The notes beneath the pieces are model-generated. The model was not told where the DNA came from. It did no database searches and saw only the letters and a program-made list of their open reading frames with translations. Below, piece after piece: positions 54,071-62,868 of a DNA stretch of 64,000 nucleotides (position 1 is its first letter; each line of letters begins with the position of its first letter). The stretch comes from Flavobacterium gelidicaeli (GTDB lineage Bacteria > Bacteroidota > Bacteroidia > Flavobacteriales > Flavobacteriaceae). The stretch is from assembly GCF_013294005.1 (NCBI RefSeq), contig NZ_JABSNK010000012.1:39871-103870 (forward strand), given 5' to 3'. The position numbers and the translations under genes are program-made.

Positions 54071-54709
54071 ATGTCATTAGTAGGAAAAAAATTCCCAAGT
54101 ATTGCAGTTGATGCTATTTCAGAAATGGGTGATAACATGAAAATCAACATCTTTGACGAAGCAGTAAACAATAACAAAAAAGTACTTTTGTTTTGGTACC
54201 CAAAAGATTTTACTTTTGTATGTCCAACTGAATTGCACGCTTTTCAAGCTGCATTACCTGAATTTGAAAAAAGAAATACGATTGTAATTGGTGCTTCTTG
54301 TGATACAAATGAAGTACACTTTGCATGGTTGAATACACCAAAAAATAATGGTGGAATTGAAGGAGTTACTTACCCAATCCTTGCAGATACAAACAGAAAT
54401 TTATCTAATATTTTAGGTATTCTTGACATTGACTCAACTGAGTATAGTGAAGAAACTGATTCAGTTATCATTGAAGGTTCTAATGTTACTTTTAGAGCTA
54501 CATACTTAATTGATGAAACAGGTAAAATTTTCCACGAAAGTGTTAACGATATGCCATTAGGTCGTAACGTAAACGAATATTTACGTATGGTTGATGCTTA
54601 CACACACGTTCAAGAAAAAGGTGAAGTTTGTCCTGCTAACTGGGAAGCTGGTAAAGAAGCAATGAGTGCTGACAGAAAAAGTACTGCTGACTACTTAAGC
54701 GCAAACTAA
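54071..54709 (+). CDS. 2-Cys peroxiredoxin (AhpC/TSA family)
   Basis: A 212-residue peroxidase, counted from ATG 54071, because MSLVGKKFPS is the family-like start; the upstream in-frame ATG at 54017 adds a poor 18-residue leader. The peroxidatic Cys is C51 in YPKDFTFVCPTELHAFQ; the resolving Cys is in GEVCPANWEAGKEAM near the C-terminus. It reduces H2O2 and organic hydroperoxides in the cytoplasm. A thioredoxin gene follows after a repeat-rich spacer and could supply electrons. Confidence 0.95.
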   Translation: MSLVGKKFPSIAVDAISEMGDNMKINIFDEAVNNNKKVLLFWYPKDFTFVCPTELHAFQAALPEFEKRNTIVIGASCDTNEVHFAWLNTPKNNGGIEGVTYPILADTNRNLSNILGILDIDSTEYSEETDSVIIEGSNVTFRATYLIDETGKIFHESVNDMPLGRNVNEYLRMVDAYTHVQEKGEVCPANWEAGKEAMSADRKSTADYLSAN

Positions 54710-54719
54710 ATTATTAAGA

Positions 54720-54862
54720 GTTACAAGGTCTCAAAGGTACTAAGCTCTTGAGTAACTAGTTACAAAGTTTATAAAACTTTGAGACTTTGCAACCTGTTAA
54801 ATTTGATACTCAATAAAAAACCTTTGCAGCTTTACCTCTACGTAACTTTGCAACTAAATGAA
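54720..54862. repeat. Imperfect short repeats around GTTACAAAGT / ACTTTGCAAC
   Basis: The spacer between the peroxiredoxin and thioredoxin genes is built of many imperfect copies of TTACAAAG- and CTTTGCAAC-like words in both orientations. It includes a perfect inverted repeat, CAAAGTTT-ATA-AAACTTTG, at 54763-54781, which may also serve as a terminator. Simple word repeats of this kind occur in Flavobacterium genomes. Confidence 0.45.
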
Positions 54863-54868
54863 AAAAAC

Positions 54869-55177
54869 ATGTTAATAGACTTAACCGAAGATACATTAGC
54901 TGATATCGTTAGCTCAAACAATAAAGTTGTAGTTCAATATTCTGCTTCATGGTGTGGGAACTGCCGAATCATGAAACCTAAATTCAAGAAATTAGCAACA
55001 GAAAACGAAGGGGTAACTTTTGTACTTGTAGATGCTGAAAATTCTCCTGAATCAAGAAAACTTGCTAATGTAAGTAACTTACCTACTTTTGCCACTTTTG
55101 TTGATGGGAAACTAGTAAATGAAACGCAAACAAATAAACAAGAAGTCCTAATTGAATTAGTAAACGAAATTGTTTAA
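54869..55177 (+). CDS. Thioredoxin-like protein with CGNC active site
   Basis: A 102-residue thioredoxin fold, counted from ATG 54869 (MLIDLTEDTL); the longer frame from 54779 is made of repeat sequence and is rejected. The active site is YSASWCGNCRIMKPKF, with Cys at 29 and 32: CGNC rather than the usual CGPC, so its redox potential may differ. The cis-Pro loop reads SNLPTFATFVDGKL. It lies between a peroxiredoxin and a small conserved protein, with Tpx further down, which supports a role as electron donor to these peroxidases. Confidence 0.92.
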   Translation: MLIDLTEDTLADIVSSNNKVVVQYSASWCGNCRIMKPKFKKLATENEGVTFVLVDAENSPESRKLANVSNLPTFATFVDGKLVNETQTNKQEVLIELVNEIV

Positions 55178-55190
55178 TTGATGTGTTTGA

Positions 55191-55296
55191 AGTTTAATGT
55201 TGATTCGCTTGATTGCCAAGTTTAATGTTAAACTAAATAGCTCTTTAAAGCAACACATAACTTTAAACTTTTAAAACTTTAAACCTTAAACTAAAA
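55191..55296. repeat. Imperfect repeats AAGTTTAATGTT and ACTTTAAAC
   Basis: AAGTTTAATGTT occurs at 55191-55202 and again at about 55219-55230. The following stretch carries several ACTTTAAAC-like words. This AT-rich spacer lies between the thioredoxin and the small protein gene and contains no ORF. Confidence 0.4.
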
Positions 55297-55303
55297 TAAA
55301 AGA

Positions 55304-55561
55304 ATGAAATTACCTGTAATAAAGCATTTAACCCAATTCATAGAGGAGAACGATCAAGATTACATTATTGAAACGATCGATGTTCTAGAAGCAATGACAG
55401 AAATTCCTTCACTTAAAGACGAAGAGTTAGATGTTATAGCAGAATTAATTTCCAATATGTACGGCGCTCTTGAAGTTCATAAAATGGTAAAAACGGGCAC
55501 TGATAAAAAGGAAGCCTTAAATACTTTTATGAAAAGAGTTTTAGGATCTATCGATAAATAA
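55304..55561 (+). CDS. Small conserved protein of unknown function (DUF6952-like)
   Basis: An 85-residue helical, acidic protein (IETIDVLEAMTEIPSLKDEELDVIAELISNMYGALEVHKMVKTG). In Flavobacteriia, a similar small protein commonly follows the peroxiredoxin and thioredoxin genes, and I recall it as DUF6952; that label is from memory. It lacks Cys, so it is not a redox enzyme itself. It might be an accessory or regulator of the redox pair. A hairpin terminator follows its stop. Confidence 0.75.
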   Translation: MKLPVIKHLTQFIEENDQDYIIETIDVLEAMTEIPSLKDEELDVIAELISNMYGALEVHKMVKTGTDKKEALNTFMKRVLGSIDK

Positions 55562-55588
55562 ATAGTCCATTTAGTTTTGACTATTCAA

Positions 55589-55617
55589 AAACGCACTTAC
55601 TACAAAGTGCGTTTTTT
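55589..55617 (+). terminator. Terminator after the small redox-cluster gene
   Basis: AACGCACTT pairs with AAGTGCGTT around an ACTACA loop, followed by T6. Confidence 0.85.
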
Positions 55618-55715
55618 CTATTTTATATAGGCAACTAACTAAAAGCATTCTACTACAATAGATTGCGGTATTTTATAAATATTACGGTTAAATCCTAAAT
55701 CTTAAATAAATTTCA

Positions 55716-55723
55716 TACTTTTG
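55716..55723 (+). promoter_or_regulatory. Candidate -7 element for tpx
   Basis: TACTTTTG matches TAnnTTTG and lies 23 bp before the tpx ATG at 55747. No clear -33 box was seen. Confidence 0.45.
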
Positions 55724-55746
55724 AACCTTAACAAAAAACAAACAAA

Positions 55747-56244
55747 ATGGCATCAATCACATTAGGAGGAAATCCAATACATACGTCAGGAGAATTACCA
55801 AAAGTAGGAACAAAATTAGCTGATTTTAAATTAGTTCAAAATGATTTATCAGTAGCTTCATTAAGTACTTTTGCTGGTAAAAATTTAATTTTGAATATTT
55901 TTCCAAGTGTTGATACCGGAACTTGTGCTGCCTCAGTTAGAAAATTCAATGAAACTGCAGGGAAATTAGAAAACACAACTGTTCTTTGTATTTCAAGAGA
56001 TTTACCATTTGCACAAAAACGTTTTTGTGGTGCTGAAGGACTTGAAGATGTAATCAATTTATCTGATTTTAACTCAGGTGATTTTGGTAAAACAAACGGA
56101 TTAGAAATTGTAGACGGACCACTTGCAGGATTACACTCTAGAGCAATTATTGTTGCTGATGCAAATGGAACTATTTTATATACCGAACAAGTTAACGAAA
56201 TAGCTGACGAACCAAACTACGAAGCAGCTTTAGCAGTACTATAA
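55747..56244 (+). CDS. tpx: Thiol peroxidase Tpx
   Basis: A 165-residue atypical 2-Cys peroxiredoxin. The peroxidatic Cys is C60 in FPSVDTGTCAASVRKF, and the resolving Cys is C94 in PFAQKRFCGAEG, the spacing expected for Tpx. The N-terminal ITLGGNPIHTSGELPKVG is typical. It reduces lipid and alkyl hydroperoxides using thioredoxin; the thioredoxin gene lies less than 1 kb upstream. The diacylglycerol kinase gene follows 10 bp after its stop, so it probably heads the longer operon through ribB. Confidence 0.95.
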   Translation: MASITLGGNPIHTSGELPKVGTKLADFKLVQNDLSVASLSTFAGKNLILNIFPSVDTGTCAASVRKFNETAGKLENTTVLCISRDLPFAQKRFCGAEGLEDVINLSDFNSGDFGKTNGLEIVDGPLAGLHSRAIIVADANGTILYTEQVNEIADEPNYEAALAVL

Positions 56245-56254
56245 TTTTCGATTA

Positions 56255-56629
56255 ATGGAATTTCAAAAAGACAATTCTTTCTTTAAAGGAAGATTAAAAA
56301 GTGTTACTTATGCTTTTAAAGGCGCAGTAAAACTAATCACTACAGAGCACAGTGTAATGGTGCAATTCTCTTTAGGAATAATTATGGCAATTGCCGGAAT
56401 TTATTTCAAAATCACTGCTTCTGAGTGGCTTTTTCAGACCCTAGCAATAGGTTTAGTATTAAGTGTTGAAGGATTGAATACGGCCATTGAAAAAATAGCC
56501 GATTTTATCCATCCCAATTACCATGAAAGAATCGGTTTTATAAAAGACATTGCAGCCGGTGCTGTTTTTTTTGCAGCAATAACGGCAATAATTATCGGTT
56601 TAATAATCTACGTGCCAAAAATTACATAG
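56255..56629 (+). CDS. dgkA: DgkA-family integral membrane lipid kinase
   Basis: A 124-residue protein with three helices. The active-site region reads VEGLNTAIEKIADFIHP, corresponding to the DgkA ENxxE signature region. An N-terminal amphipathic part (RLKSVTYAFKGAVKL) is as in the family. It phosphorylates diacylglycerol or, in many bacteria, undecaprenol, supplying the lipid carrier for cell-wall synthesis. It lies between tpx and ftsK, with gaps of 10 and 18 bp, in an operon widely conserved in Bacteroidota. Confidence 0.9.
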   Translation: MEFQKDNSFFKGRLKSVTYAFKGAVKLITTEHSVMVQFSLGIIMAIAGIYFKITASEWLFQTLAIGLVLSVEGLNTAIEKIADFIHPNYHERIGFIKDIAAGAVFFAAITAIIIGLIIYVPKIT

Positions 56630-56647
56630 GTACAAGTACAATCCAGA

Positions 56648-59095
56648 ATGGCAAAAAAAACAAAAACAGCCCCTTTAGATAAAAAAAATAATACAAAATC
56701 TAAAGAAGGTACTACATGGCAATTAACTAAACAGCACAAAATTGTTTTGGGCTCTTTACTTATATTATTTTCTATCGTTTTACTGGTGGCGTTTATTTCT
56801 TTTTATATCCACGGACAAGAAGATCAGAGTGCTGTAAATGAATTAGGAGATCGTACTGAAGAAGTTCAAAACTGGTCGGGAAAATTTGGTGCTTTTTTAG
56901 CCAATTTCTTCGTTTATAACGGTTTTGGATTGGCGTCATTCCTATTTGTGCGCTTGTTTGCAATGACTGGAGTTTACTTAGTAATTGATATGTCTTTGAA
57001 AAAACTAAAATCAGTTTGGTTTTGGGACTTATTTGTCATTATCATCCTATCGATTTTATTTGGCTTTTTTGCCACTTCCCTACCTGAATTAGGTGGAGTA
57101 ATTGGTTTTGAACTTAATTTATTCTTACAAGATTACATTGGTAAAACGGGAACATTATTATTCCTAATTTTCGGATTGATTATCTATGTGATTTTCAAAA
57201 TGAAGTTGTCTCCAGATAAGATTCAATCGTTTCTTGATAACACTAAAAAAGAAATGAAGTCAGGTTTAGATGGAAGTAATTCAAACGAATCTAGCGATGC
57301 CTATAACTTAGAAGAATTTGCTGTAGCAGAAGATGAAGAGGAATTAGAAGAAATGGTTCTAAAACCAAAAGTTTCTCAATTCGAAATAAACAAGGAATCT
57401 TTAAAACCGACTATTTCACACTCATCAGAAATAAAATTAGAAACAACTTCAAAGCAATTGCCTCCTGAATTACCTATTAAACCAGATACAAAGGACGATG
57501 CCGCTGATAGTTTTGTGATTGAGACTGCAGCTGAAGAAGAAGTTGTTGAAGAAAATCTTGCATCAAGATTAGTATCTGATTTTGGATTATTCGACCCTAC
57601 TTTGGATTTATCCAATTACAAATTCCCAACAATCGACTTATTAAAAGAGTATTCTACTGGAGGAATCACGATTAATCAAGCCGAATTAGAAGAAAACAAA
57701 AACAGAATTGTAGATACCCTGCGCAATTATAAAATTGAAATTGCTCAAATAAAAGCAACCGTAGGACCATCGGTAACTTTATACGAGATTGTTCCTGTAG
57801 CTGGAATCAGAATTTCGAAAATAAAGAACCTAGAAGACGATATCGCCTTATCGCTTTCGGCATTAGGAATTCGTATTATTGCGCCTATTCCTGGAAAAGG
57901 AACGATAGGTATTGAGGTTCCTAACAAGAATCCTACAATGGTTTCTATGAAAAGTGTAATTAGCTCAGCTAAATTTCAAGAAGCCGAAATGGAACTTCCT
58001 ATTGCTTTAGGAAAAACAATTTCAAACGAAACCTTTGTTGTCGATTTAGCTAAAATGCCCCATTTATTGATGGCAGGAGCTACAGGACAAGGAAAATCTG
58101 TTGGTTTGAATGCTGTATTAACTTCATTGTTATACAAAAAACATCCAGCTGAAGTAAAATTTGTTTTGGTTGACCCAAAAAAGGTGGAACTTACACTATT
58201 CAATAAAATAGAAAGACATTATCTAGCCAAACTTCCCGACAGTGAAGACGCTATTCTAACCGATAATGCAAAAGTGGTTAATACCTTGAATTCGCTTTGC
58301 GTAGAAATGGACAACCGTTATACGTTATTAAAAGATGCCATGGTACGTAACATTAAGGAGTACAATGATAAATTTAAGGCTCGAAAATTAAATCCTGAAA
58401 ATGGACACCGTTTTTTACCTTACATTATATTAGTCGTCGATGAATTTGCCGATTTGATCATGACTGCTGGTAAAGAAGTTGAAGTTCCTATTGCTCGTTT
58501 GGCACAATTAGCTCGCGCAATTGGTATTCACTTAATTATTGCAACCCAAAGACCATCTGTAAATGTTATTACTGGTTTGATAAAAGCCAATTTCCCTGCT
58601 AGAATTGCTTTTAGAGTAACTTCAAAAATTGACTCAAGAACTATTCTAGACACTCAAGGAGCTGACCAATTAATAGGTCGAGGAGATTTACTTTATACTA
58701 ACGGTAATGATGTTGTACGTGTACAATGTGCTTTTATCGATACGCCAGAGGTAGAAAAAATTACAGATTTTATTGGGTCACAAAAAGCGTATGCAACTGC
58801 TTATTTACTACCAGAATTTGTAGGAGAAGATAGTGGCATAAATCTTGATGTAGATATCTCAGAAAGAGATACTTTATTTAGAGAAGCTGCCGAAATAATT
58901 GTAAACGCACAACAAGGTTCGGCTTCCTTATTACAACGAAAACTAAAATTAGGTTACAACAGGGCGGGTCGATTAATTGACCAACTTGAAGCAGCTGGAA
59001 TTGTAGGAGCGTTTGAAGGAAGTAAAGCTAGAGCGGTACACATTCTGGATTTAAGTGCTCTTGATCAATTTTTTAACAATGAACAAAACAATTAA
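56648..59095 (+). CDS. ftsK: FtsK/SpoIIIE DNA translocase
   Basis: An 815-residue protein. Four or so N-terminal helices (residues 28-190) are followed by an acidic linker (about 200-300) and the motor. The motor shows the alpha-beta segment NYKIEIAQIKATVGPSVTLYE, Walker A in GATGQGKSVGLNAVL near residue 477, Walker B ILVVDEFADLIM, and IIATQRPSVNVITGLIKANFPARIAF. The C-terminal gamma domain (STTEERDTLFREAAEIIV-like, then GYNRAGRLIDQLEAAGIVG) binds KOPS-type DNA signals. It pumps chromosome termini through the division septum and activates XerCD recombination. Confidence 0.96.
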   Translation: MAKKTKTAPLDKKNNTKSKEGTTWQLTKQHKIVLGSLLILFSIVLLVAFISFYIHGQEDQSAVNELGDRTEEVQNWSGKFGAFLANFFVYNGFGLASFLFVRLFAMTGVYLVIDMSLKKLKSVWFWDLFVIIILSILFGFFATSLPELGGVIGFELNLFLQDYIGKTGTLLFLIFGLIIYVIFKMKLSPDKIQSFLDNTKKEMKSGLDGSNSNESSDAYNLEEFAVAEDEEELEEMVLKPKVSQFEINKESLKPTISHSSEIKLETTSKQLPPELPIKPDTKDDAADSFVIETAAEEEVVEENLASRLVSDFGLFDPTLDLSNYKFPTIDLLKEYSTGGITINQAELEENKNRIVDTLRNYKIEIAQIKATVGPSVTLYEIVPVAGIRISKIKNLEDDIALSLSALGIRIIAPIPGKGTIGIEVPNKNPTMVSMKSVISSAKFQEAEMELPIALGKTISNETFVVDLAKMPHLLMAGATGQGKSVGLNAVLTSLLYKKHPAEVKFVLVDPKKVELTLFNKIERHYLAKLPDSEDAILTDNAKVVNTLNSLCVEMDNRYTLLKDAMVRNIKEYNDKFKARKLNPENGHRFLPYIILVVDEFADLIMTAGKEVEVPIARLAQLARAIGIHLIIATQRPSVNVITGLIKANFPARIAFRVTSKIDSRTILDTQGADQLIGRGDLLYTNGNDVVRVQCAFIDTPEVEKITDFIGSQKAYATAYLLPEFVGEDSGINLDVDISERDTLFREAAEIIVNAQQGSASLLQRKLKLGYNRAGRLIDQLEAAGIVGAFEGSKARAVHILDLSALDQFFNNEQNN

Positions 59096-59099
59096 CACC

Positions 59100-59741
59100 A
59101 TGAAAAAATTTATTCAAATTGCATTTATTATTCTTTTTAGCTTTTCAGTACAAGCACAAGACCAAAAAGCAAAAGCGCTTTTAGATCAAGTGACTTCTAA
59201 AGTTAAAAGTTATAATAACATTGCAATTGATTTTAAATACTCTTTAAACAATGCCAAAGAGAACATCAATCAAGATAGTAAAGGAAATGTAACTTTAAAA
59301 GGAAATCAATATGTATTGAATTTCATGGGAATTACAAAAATATATGACGGTAAGAAAAATTACACTATTGTTCCAGAAGACGAAGAAATCACAATTTCTA
59401 GCGTAAATGAAAATGATAATAATGCAATCACACCTTCTAAAATGCTAACTTTTTTTAATAGTGGTTATAAATATTACATGGATAAACTACAAAATGTAAA
59501 AGGAAGAAAAATTCAATACATTAAATTAATCCCTACAAATTCTAAAGATCAACGTAAAGAGATCCTTTTAGGTATTGATGTGCAAACAAAACACATTTAC
59601 AACTTGATTGAAATGGGAAAAAACGGAACAAAAACAACATTAACCGTTAATTCTTTTAAAACCAATCAACCTTTGTCAAAAAATCAATTTATCTTTGCGC
59701 AAAGTAAATACCCAAATTACTACATCAATAAATTAGATTAA
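59100..59741 (+). CDS. lolA: LolA-like outer membrane lipoprotein carrier
   Basis: A 213-residue periplasmic protein counted from ATG 59100; the longer frame from 59055 overlaps ftsK and lacks a signal peptide. The signal is MKKFIQIAFIILFSFSVQAQ. The body is a LolA/LolB-type half-barrel pattern (YNNIAIDFKYSLNNAKENINQDSKGNVTLKGNQYVLNF), with alternating strands and the family's hydrophobic cavity residues. It shuttles lipoproteins across the periplasm. It starts 5 bp after ftsK and precedes an LptF/G-type permease gene by 8 bp, so it is co-translated within the operon. Confidence 0.9.
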   Translation: MKKFIQIAFIILFSFSVQAQDQKAKALLDQVTSKVKSYNNIAIDFKYSLNNAKENINQDSKGNVTLKGNQYVLNFMGITKIYDGKKNYTIVPEDEEITISSVNENDNNAITPSKMLTFFNSGYKYYMDKLQNVKGRKIQYIKLIPTNSKDQRKEILLGIDVQTKHIYNLIEMGKNGTKTTLTVNSFKTNQPLSKNQFIFAQSKYPNYYINKLD

Positions 59742-59749
59742 ATTATTAG

Positions 59750-61204
59750 GTGAAAATTCTTGACAAATACTTATTAAAAACATTCATGATTACATTTACT
59801 ACGGTATTTGTAATCTTATTTTTTATATTCATACTACAAACCGTTTGGCTATTTATAGCTGAACTAGCTGGTAAAGACTTAGATTTTGTATTAATCTTAA
59901 AGTTTTTAATGTTTTCTATGCCGCGAATTATTCCGTTAGTATTACCGCTATCAATATTGCTTGCCTCAATTATGACTTTTGGTAATCTTGCTGAAAACTA
60001 TGAGTTTGCTGCTATGAAATCTTCAGGCATCTCGCTTCAAAGAGCCATGCGTACCCTAACTGTTACCATATTATTGTTAAGTATATTCGCTTTCTTTTTT
60101 GCAAATAATGTAATCCCGTACGCTGAATTTAAGTTTATCAATTTCCGTAAAAATATTGCTCAGGTAAAACCAGCTTTGGCTATAGCCGAAGGACAATTTA
60201 GCGATGTAGGAATTTACAATATCAAAGTCAACAAAAAATCTGGTGAAAACGGAAACTTTTTAACTGGAATTACGATTCATAAAAAATCGAATGTTGGTGA
60301 TGGTAGTAAAATTGTCATTAAAGCTGTAAATGGAGAGTTAGTTAGTAGTGAAAAATCGAGTATCTTACAACTTATCTTAAATAACGGAAACTATTACGAA
60401 GATATTATTCCAAAGAAATACGAAGACCGTCAGAAGATGCCTTTCGCGAAAAGCGCCTTTAAAAAATATACCATCAACATTGATTTATCAAAATTAAACA
60501 AAGTTGATGTAGATGAAGAAAATACAACTAGTTCAACAAATACGATGCTAGATGTAAATGAGTTAAAATATACAATTGACTCTTTGAATAAAAGCTTCAA
60601 AACCGAAGTAATCTCTTATTCTGAAAACATCAATCTAAGAACAGGAATTCAAAATACTGCAGTTAATATTATAAAAGATACGCTGTTTAAGAAAAAAAAG
60701 ACCGTTCCTGCCGAAATACTGACCTTATTCACCAAGGAACAACAAGCAGAAATTTTAAAAATTGCAAGTAGTAATCTAGTGAGTACAAATTACTCTATTG
60801 ATGCTACTAAAGTAAGTTTAGAAAACAAACAAAAAAACATCAACAACCATTTACTGGCATTCTATGATAAATTTGTCATAGCCTACGCTTGTCTAATGAT
60901 GTTTTTTATAGGTGCACCATTAGGTGCCATTATACGCAAAGGAGGACTTGGACTCCCTATTATATTTGCTGTTTTGATATTTATAACGTTTCACTTTATA
61001 AATACTTTTGGAAAAAGAATGGCACAAGAAAACGGAATTTCTCCTTTTATGGGTGCCTGGATGTCTTCTCTAGTTCTTACTCCACTTGCTATTTTACTGA
61101 CCTATAGAGCCACAAACGATATAGGATTGATCAATATGGATGTCATTTTAGTACCAATCCAAAAATTATTTAAAAAATTATTCCCACCCAAAAAACAAGC
61201 GTAA
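59750..61204 (+). CDS. LptF/LptG-type lipopolysaccharide export permease
   Basis: A 484-residue YjgP/YjgQ family protein starting with GTG at 59750, which places KILDKYLLKTF at the N-terminus as in the family. It has six membrane helices: three N-terminal (about 12-115), a large periplasmic beta domain (about 120-365), and three C-terminal ones, including FVIAYACLMMFFIGAPLGAIIRKGGLG. LptF and LptG join LptB to lift lipopolysaccharide off the inner membrane. Which of the two this is cannot be decided here. It is followed 1 bp later by ribB. Confidence 0.92.
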   Translation: MKILDKYLLKTFMITFTTVFVILFFIFILQTVWLFIAELAGKDLDFVLILKFLMFSMPRIIPLVLPLSILLASIMTFGNLAENYEFAAMKSSGISLQRAMRTLTVTILLLSIFAFFFANNVIPYAEFKFINFRKNIAQVKPALAIAEGQFSDVGIYNIKVNKKSGENGNFLTGITIHKKSNVGDGSKIVIKAVNGELVSSEKSSILQLILNNGNYYEDIIPKKYEDRQKMPFAKSAFKKYTINIDLSKLNKVDVDEENTTSSTNTMLDVNELKYTIDSLNKSFKTEVISYSENINLRTGIQNTAVNIIKDTLFKKKKTVPAEILTLFTKEQQAEILKIASSNLVSTNYSIDATKVSLENKQKNINNHLLAFYDKFVIAYACLMMFFIGAPLGAIIRKGGLGLPIIFAVLIFITFHFINTFGKRMAQENGISPFMGAWMSSLVLTPLAILLTYRATNDIGLINMDVILVPIQKLFKKLFPPKKQA

Positions 61205-61205
61205 C

Positions 61206-62339
61206 ATGCTGACTGATAAAATACAATTGAATACCATTGAAGAAGCTATTGAAGACATTCGTCAAGGAAAAATAATCATCGTTGTTGATGATGAAGATCG
61301 CGAGAACGAAGGTGACTTTCTAGCTGCTGCCGAAAAGGTAACTCCAGAAATGATCAACTTCATGGCTACTCATGGGCGCGGATTAATTTGTGCTCCTCTT
61401 ACTGAAAGTCGTTGTAAAGAATTAGGACTTCACGTGATGGTTAATAACAATACTGATCATATGGAAACTGCTTTTACAGTTTCGGTAGATTTAAAAGGTC
61501 GCGGAGTAACAACAGGAATTTCAGCTGCCGATAGATCACTTACCGTAATGTCTCTAGTTGATCAAGATACAAAACCTCACGATTTAGCACGTCCTGGACA
61601 TATTTTCCCACTTATTGCAAAGCAAGGTGGTGTTTTAAGAAGAACAGGTCACACAGAAGCAGCAATTGATTTTGCTCGTTTAGCAGGTTTCAAATCAGCG
61701 GGTGTTATTTGCGAAATTATGAATGAAGACGGTTCTATGGCGCGTCTACCACAATTAGTAGCTGTAGCTAAAAGATTTGACCTGAAATTAGTTTCTATCG
61801 AAGACTTAGTTGCTTATAGAATGCAACACGATAGTTTGATTGTAAAGAAAGATGATTTTGATATTCAAACTCGTTTTGGAACGTTCCGTTTGAGAGCATA
61901 CGAGCAAACAACTAACAAACAAATACACATTGCTTTGACTAAAGGAACTTGGAATTTAGGCGAACCTATATTAACAAGAATCAATTCGTCTCAGGTAAAT
62001 AATGACTTGCTAGGTACGTTAACAAACGATGCCGACAAGCAGTTAGACGATATGTTTACAGCGATTAACAAGCAAGGTACCGGTGCTGTTATCTTCATCA
62101 ATCAAGACATGCAAGCAGTAAATTTATTAAGCCGCTTGACTGAATTGAAAGATTTGCAAGAAGGAGGCCAAATGAAAGCACCAAAAATCATTATCGACAG
62201 TAAAGATTTCGGAATTGGAGCGCAAATTTTGCACGACATCGATATCTCAAAAATTAGATTAGTGAGTAATTCAGTGCAAGAAAAACGTGTGGGAATGATA
62301 GGTTACGGCTTAGAAATAACAGAATACGTCAGCTACTAA
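61206..62339 (+). CDS. ribB: 3,4-Dihydroxy-2-butanone-4-phosphate synthase with degenerate GTP cyclohydrolase II domain
   Basis: A 377-residue protein. The N-terminal half (about residues 8-205) is a DHBP synthase with [10 protein letters not shown] at 28-37, [12 protein letters not shown], and [13 protein letters not shown], and would make the four-carbon unit of riboflavin from ribulose 5-phosphate. The C-terminal half (about 210-377) has the GTP cyclohydrolase II fold outline but lacks the zinc-binding Cys cluster (GDxxxSxxCDCG), so it is likely inactive. This degenerate RibBA form is common in Bacteroidota. It closes the operon that runs from tpx or dgkA. Confidence 0.93.
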   Translation: MLTDKIQLNTIEEAIEDIRQGKIIIVVDDEDRENEGDFLAAAEKVTPEMINFMATHGRGLICAPLTESRCKELGLHVMVNNNTDHMETAFTVSVDLKGRGVTTGISAADRSLTVMSLVDQDTKPHDLARPGHIFPLIAKQGGVLRRTGHTEAAIDFARLAGFKSAGVICEIMNEDGSMARLPQLVAVAKRFDLKLVSIEDLVAYRMQHDSLIVKKDDFDIQTRFGTFRLRAYEQTTNKQIHIALTKGTWNLGEPILTRINSSQVNNDLLGTLTNDADKQLDDMFTAINKQGTGAVIFINQDMQAVNLLSRLTELKDLQEGGQMKAPKIIIDSKDFGIGAQILHDIDISKIRLVSNSVQEKRVGMIGYGLEITEYVSY

Positions 62340-62466
62340 GTACAATTTTAAAAATTATTTTATTTTTTCTGTTTGCTAAAAGCTAGAAAATGAAACGATT
62401 AAAAAATAATTAAAATATTAGCTCATTTTTTTATTCCAAAAGAGTAAAAAAACCAAAAAAGCAACT

Positions 62467-62474
62467 TATATTTG
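62467..62474 (+). promoter_or_regulatory. Candidate -7 element of the tRNA-Ser gene
   Basis: TATATTTG fits TAnnTTTG and lies 31 bp before the tRNA. A 6-bp inverted repeat, ACTCGC...GCGAGT (62476-62501), occupies the leader between promoter and tRNA. Confidence 0.5.
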
Positions 62475-62505
62475 CACTCGCAATCAGCAATGATAGCGAG
62501 TTACT

Positions 62506-62590
62506 GGAGAAATGGCAGAGCGGTCGAATGCGGCAGTCTTGAAAACTGTTGACTGTAACAGGTCCGGGGGTTCGAATCCCTCTTTCTCCG
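62506..62590 (+). tRNA. tRNA-Ser(UGA)
   Basis: An 85-nt cloverleaf. The acceptor stem GGAGAAA pairs with TTTCTCC, followed by discriminator G at 62590. The anticodon stem-loop CAGTC-TTGAAAA-CTG carries TGA, read as serine. A long variable arm is present (TTGACTGTAACAGGT), and the T-arm GGGGGTTCGAATCCC is intact. No CCA is encoded. The gene is followed at once by a strong terminator and then by a decayed integrase start, as at a typical integration site. Confidence 0.95.
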
Positions 62591-62591
62591 C

Positions 62592-62619
62592 AAAAAGCCC
62601 CTCACAAAGGGGCTTTTTA
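62592..62619 (+). terminator. Terminator of tRNA-Ser
   Basis: AAAAAGCCCC (62592-62601) pairs with GGGGCTTTTT (62609-62618) around a TCACAAA loop. Confidence 0.9.
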
Positions 62620-62738
62620 CATTTCAATACTTTCCTTTATTTACAAAATCCTATATTTTACAGTACTTAAGCACCGATGTTGATTCAACTGGCGAATGAC
62701 TTCTATTTTCATTTTACCCCTTAAATCGGATTCGACAA

Positions 62739-62805
62739 GTACCCTATTTGGTACCCTATAGTTTTAGGTGCCAATTTTGGGTACCAAAAGTTGACAATTG
62801 TTAAC
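62739..62805. repeat. Cluster of GTACC repeats and palindromes before the integrase remnant
   Basis: GTACCCTAT is repeated at 62739-62747 and 62751-62759. TTTTGG-GTA-CCAAAA (62775-62789) is an inverted repeat, and GTTGACAATTGTTAAC (62790-62805) is a near-perfect palindrome. They lie between the tRNA and the integrase remnant, where att or arm sites of an integrative element would be expected. Otherwise the 62620-62868 stretch holds no supported gene. Confidence 0.45.
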
Positions 62806-62868
62806 TATAGCAGGGGCTGAGCAACTTTCAGAAGTACGTTTGTATCACATTAATCTAAAACGTAGCAA

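Noticed and set aside
54779..54868. In-frame upstream start for the thioredoxin
   Set aside because: The 30 extra codons fall in the repeat-rich spacer and give no signal peptide; MLIDLTEDTL fits the fold.
59055..59099. Upstream start for lolA inside ftsK
   Set aside because: It would put 15 residues before a perfect signal peptide.
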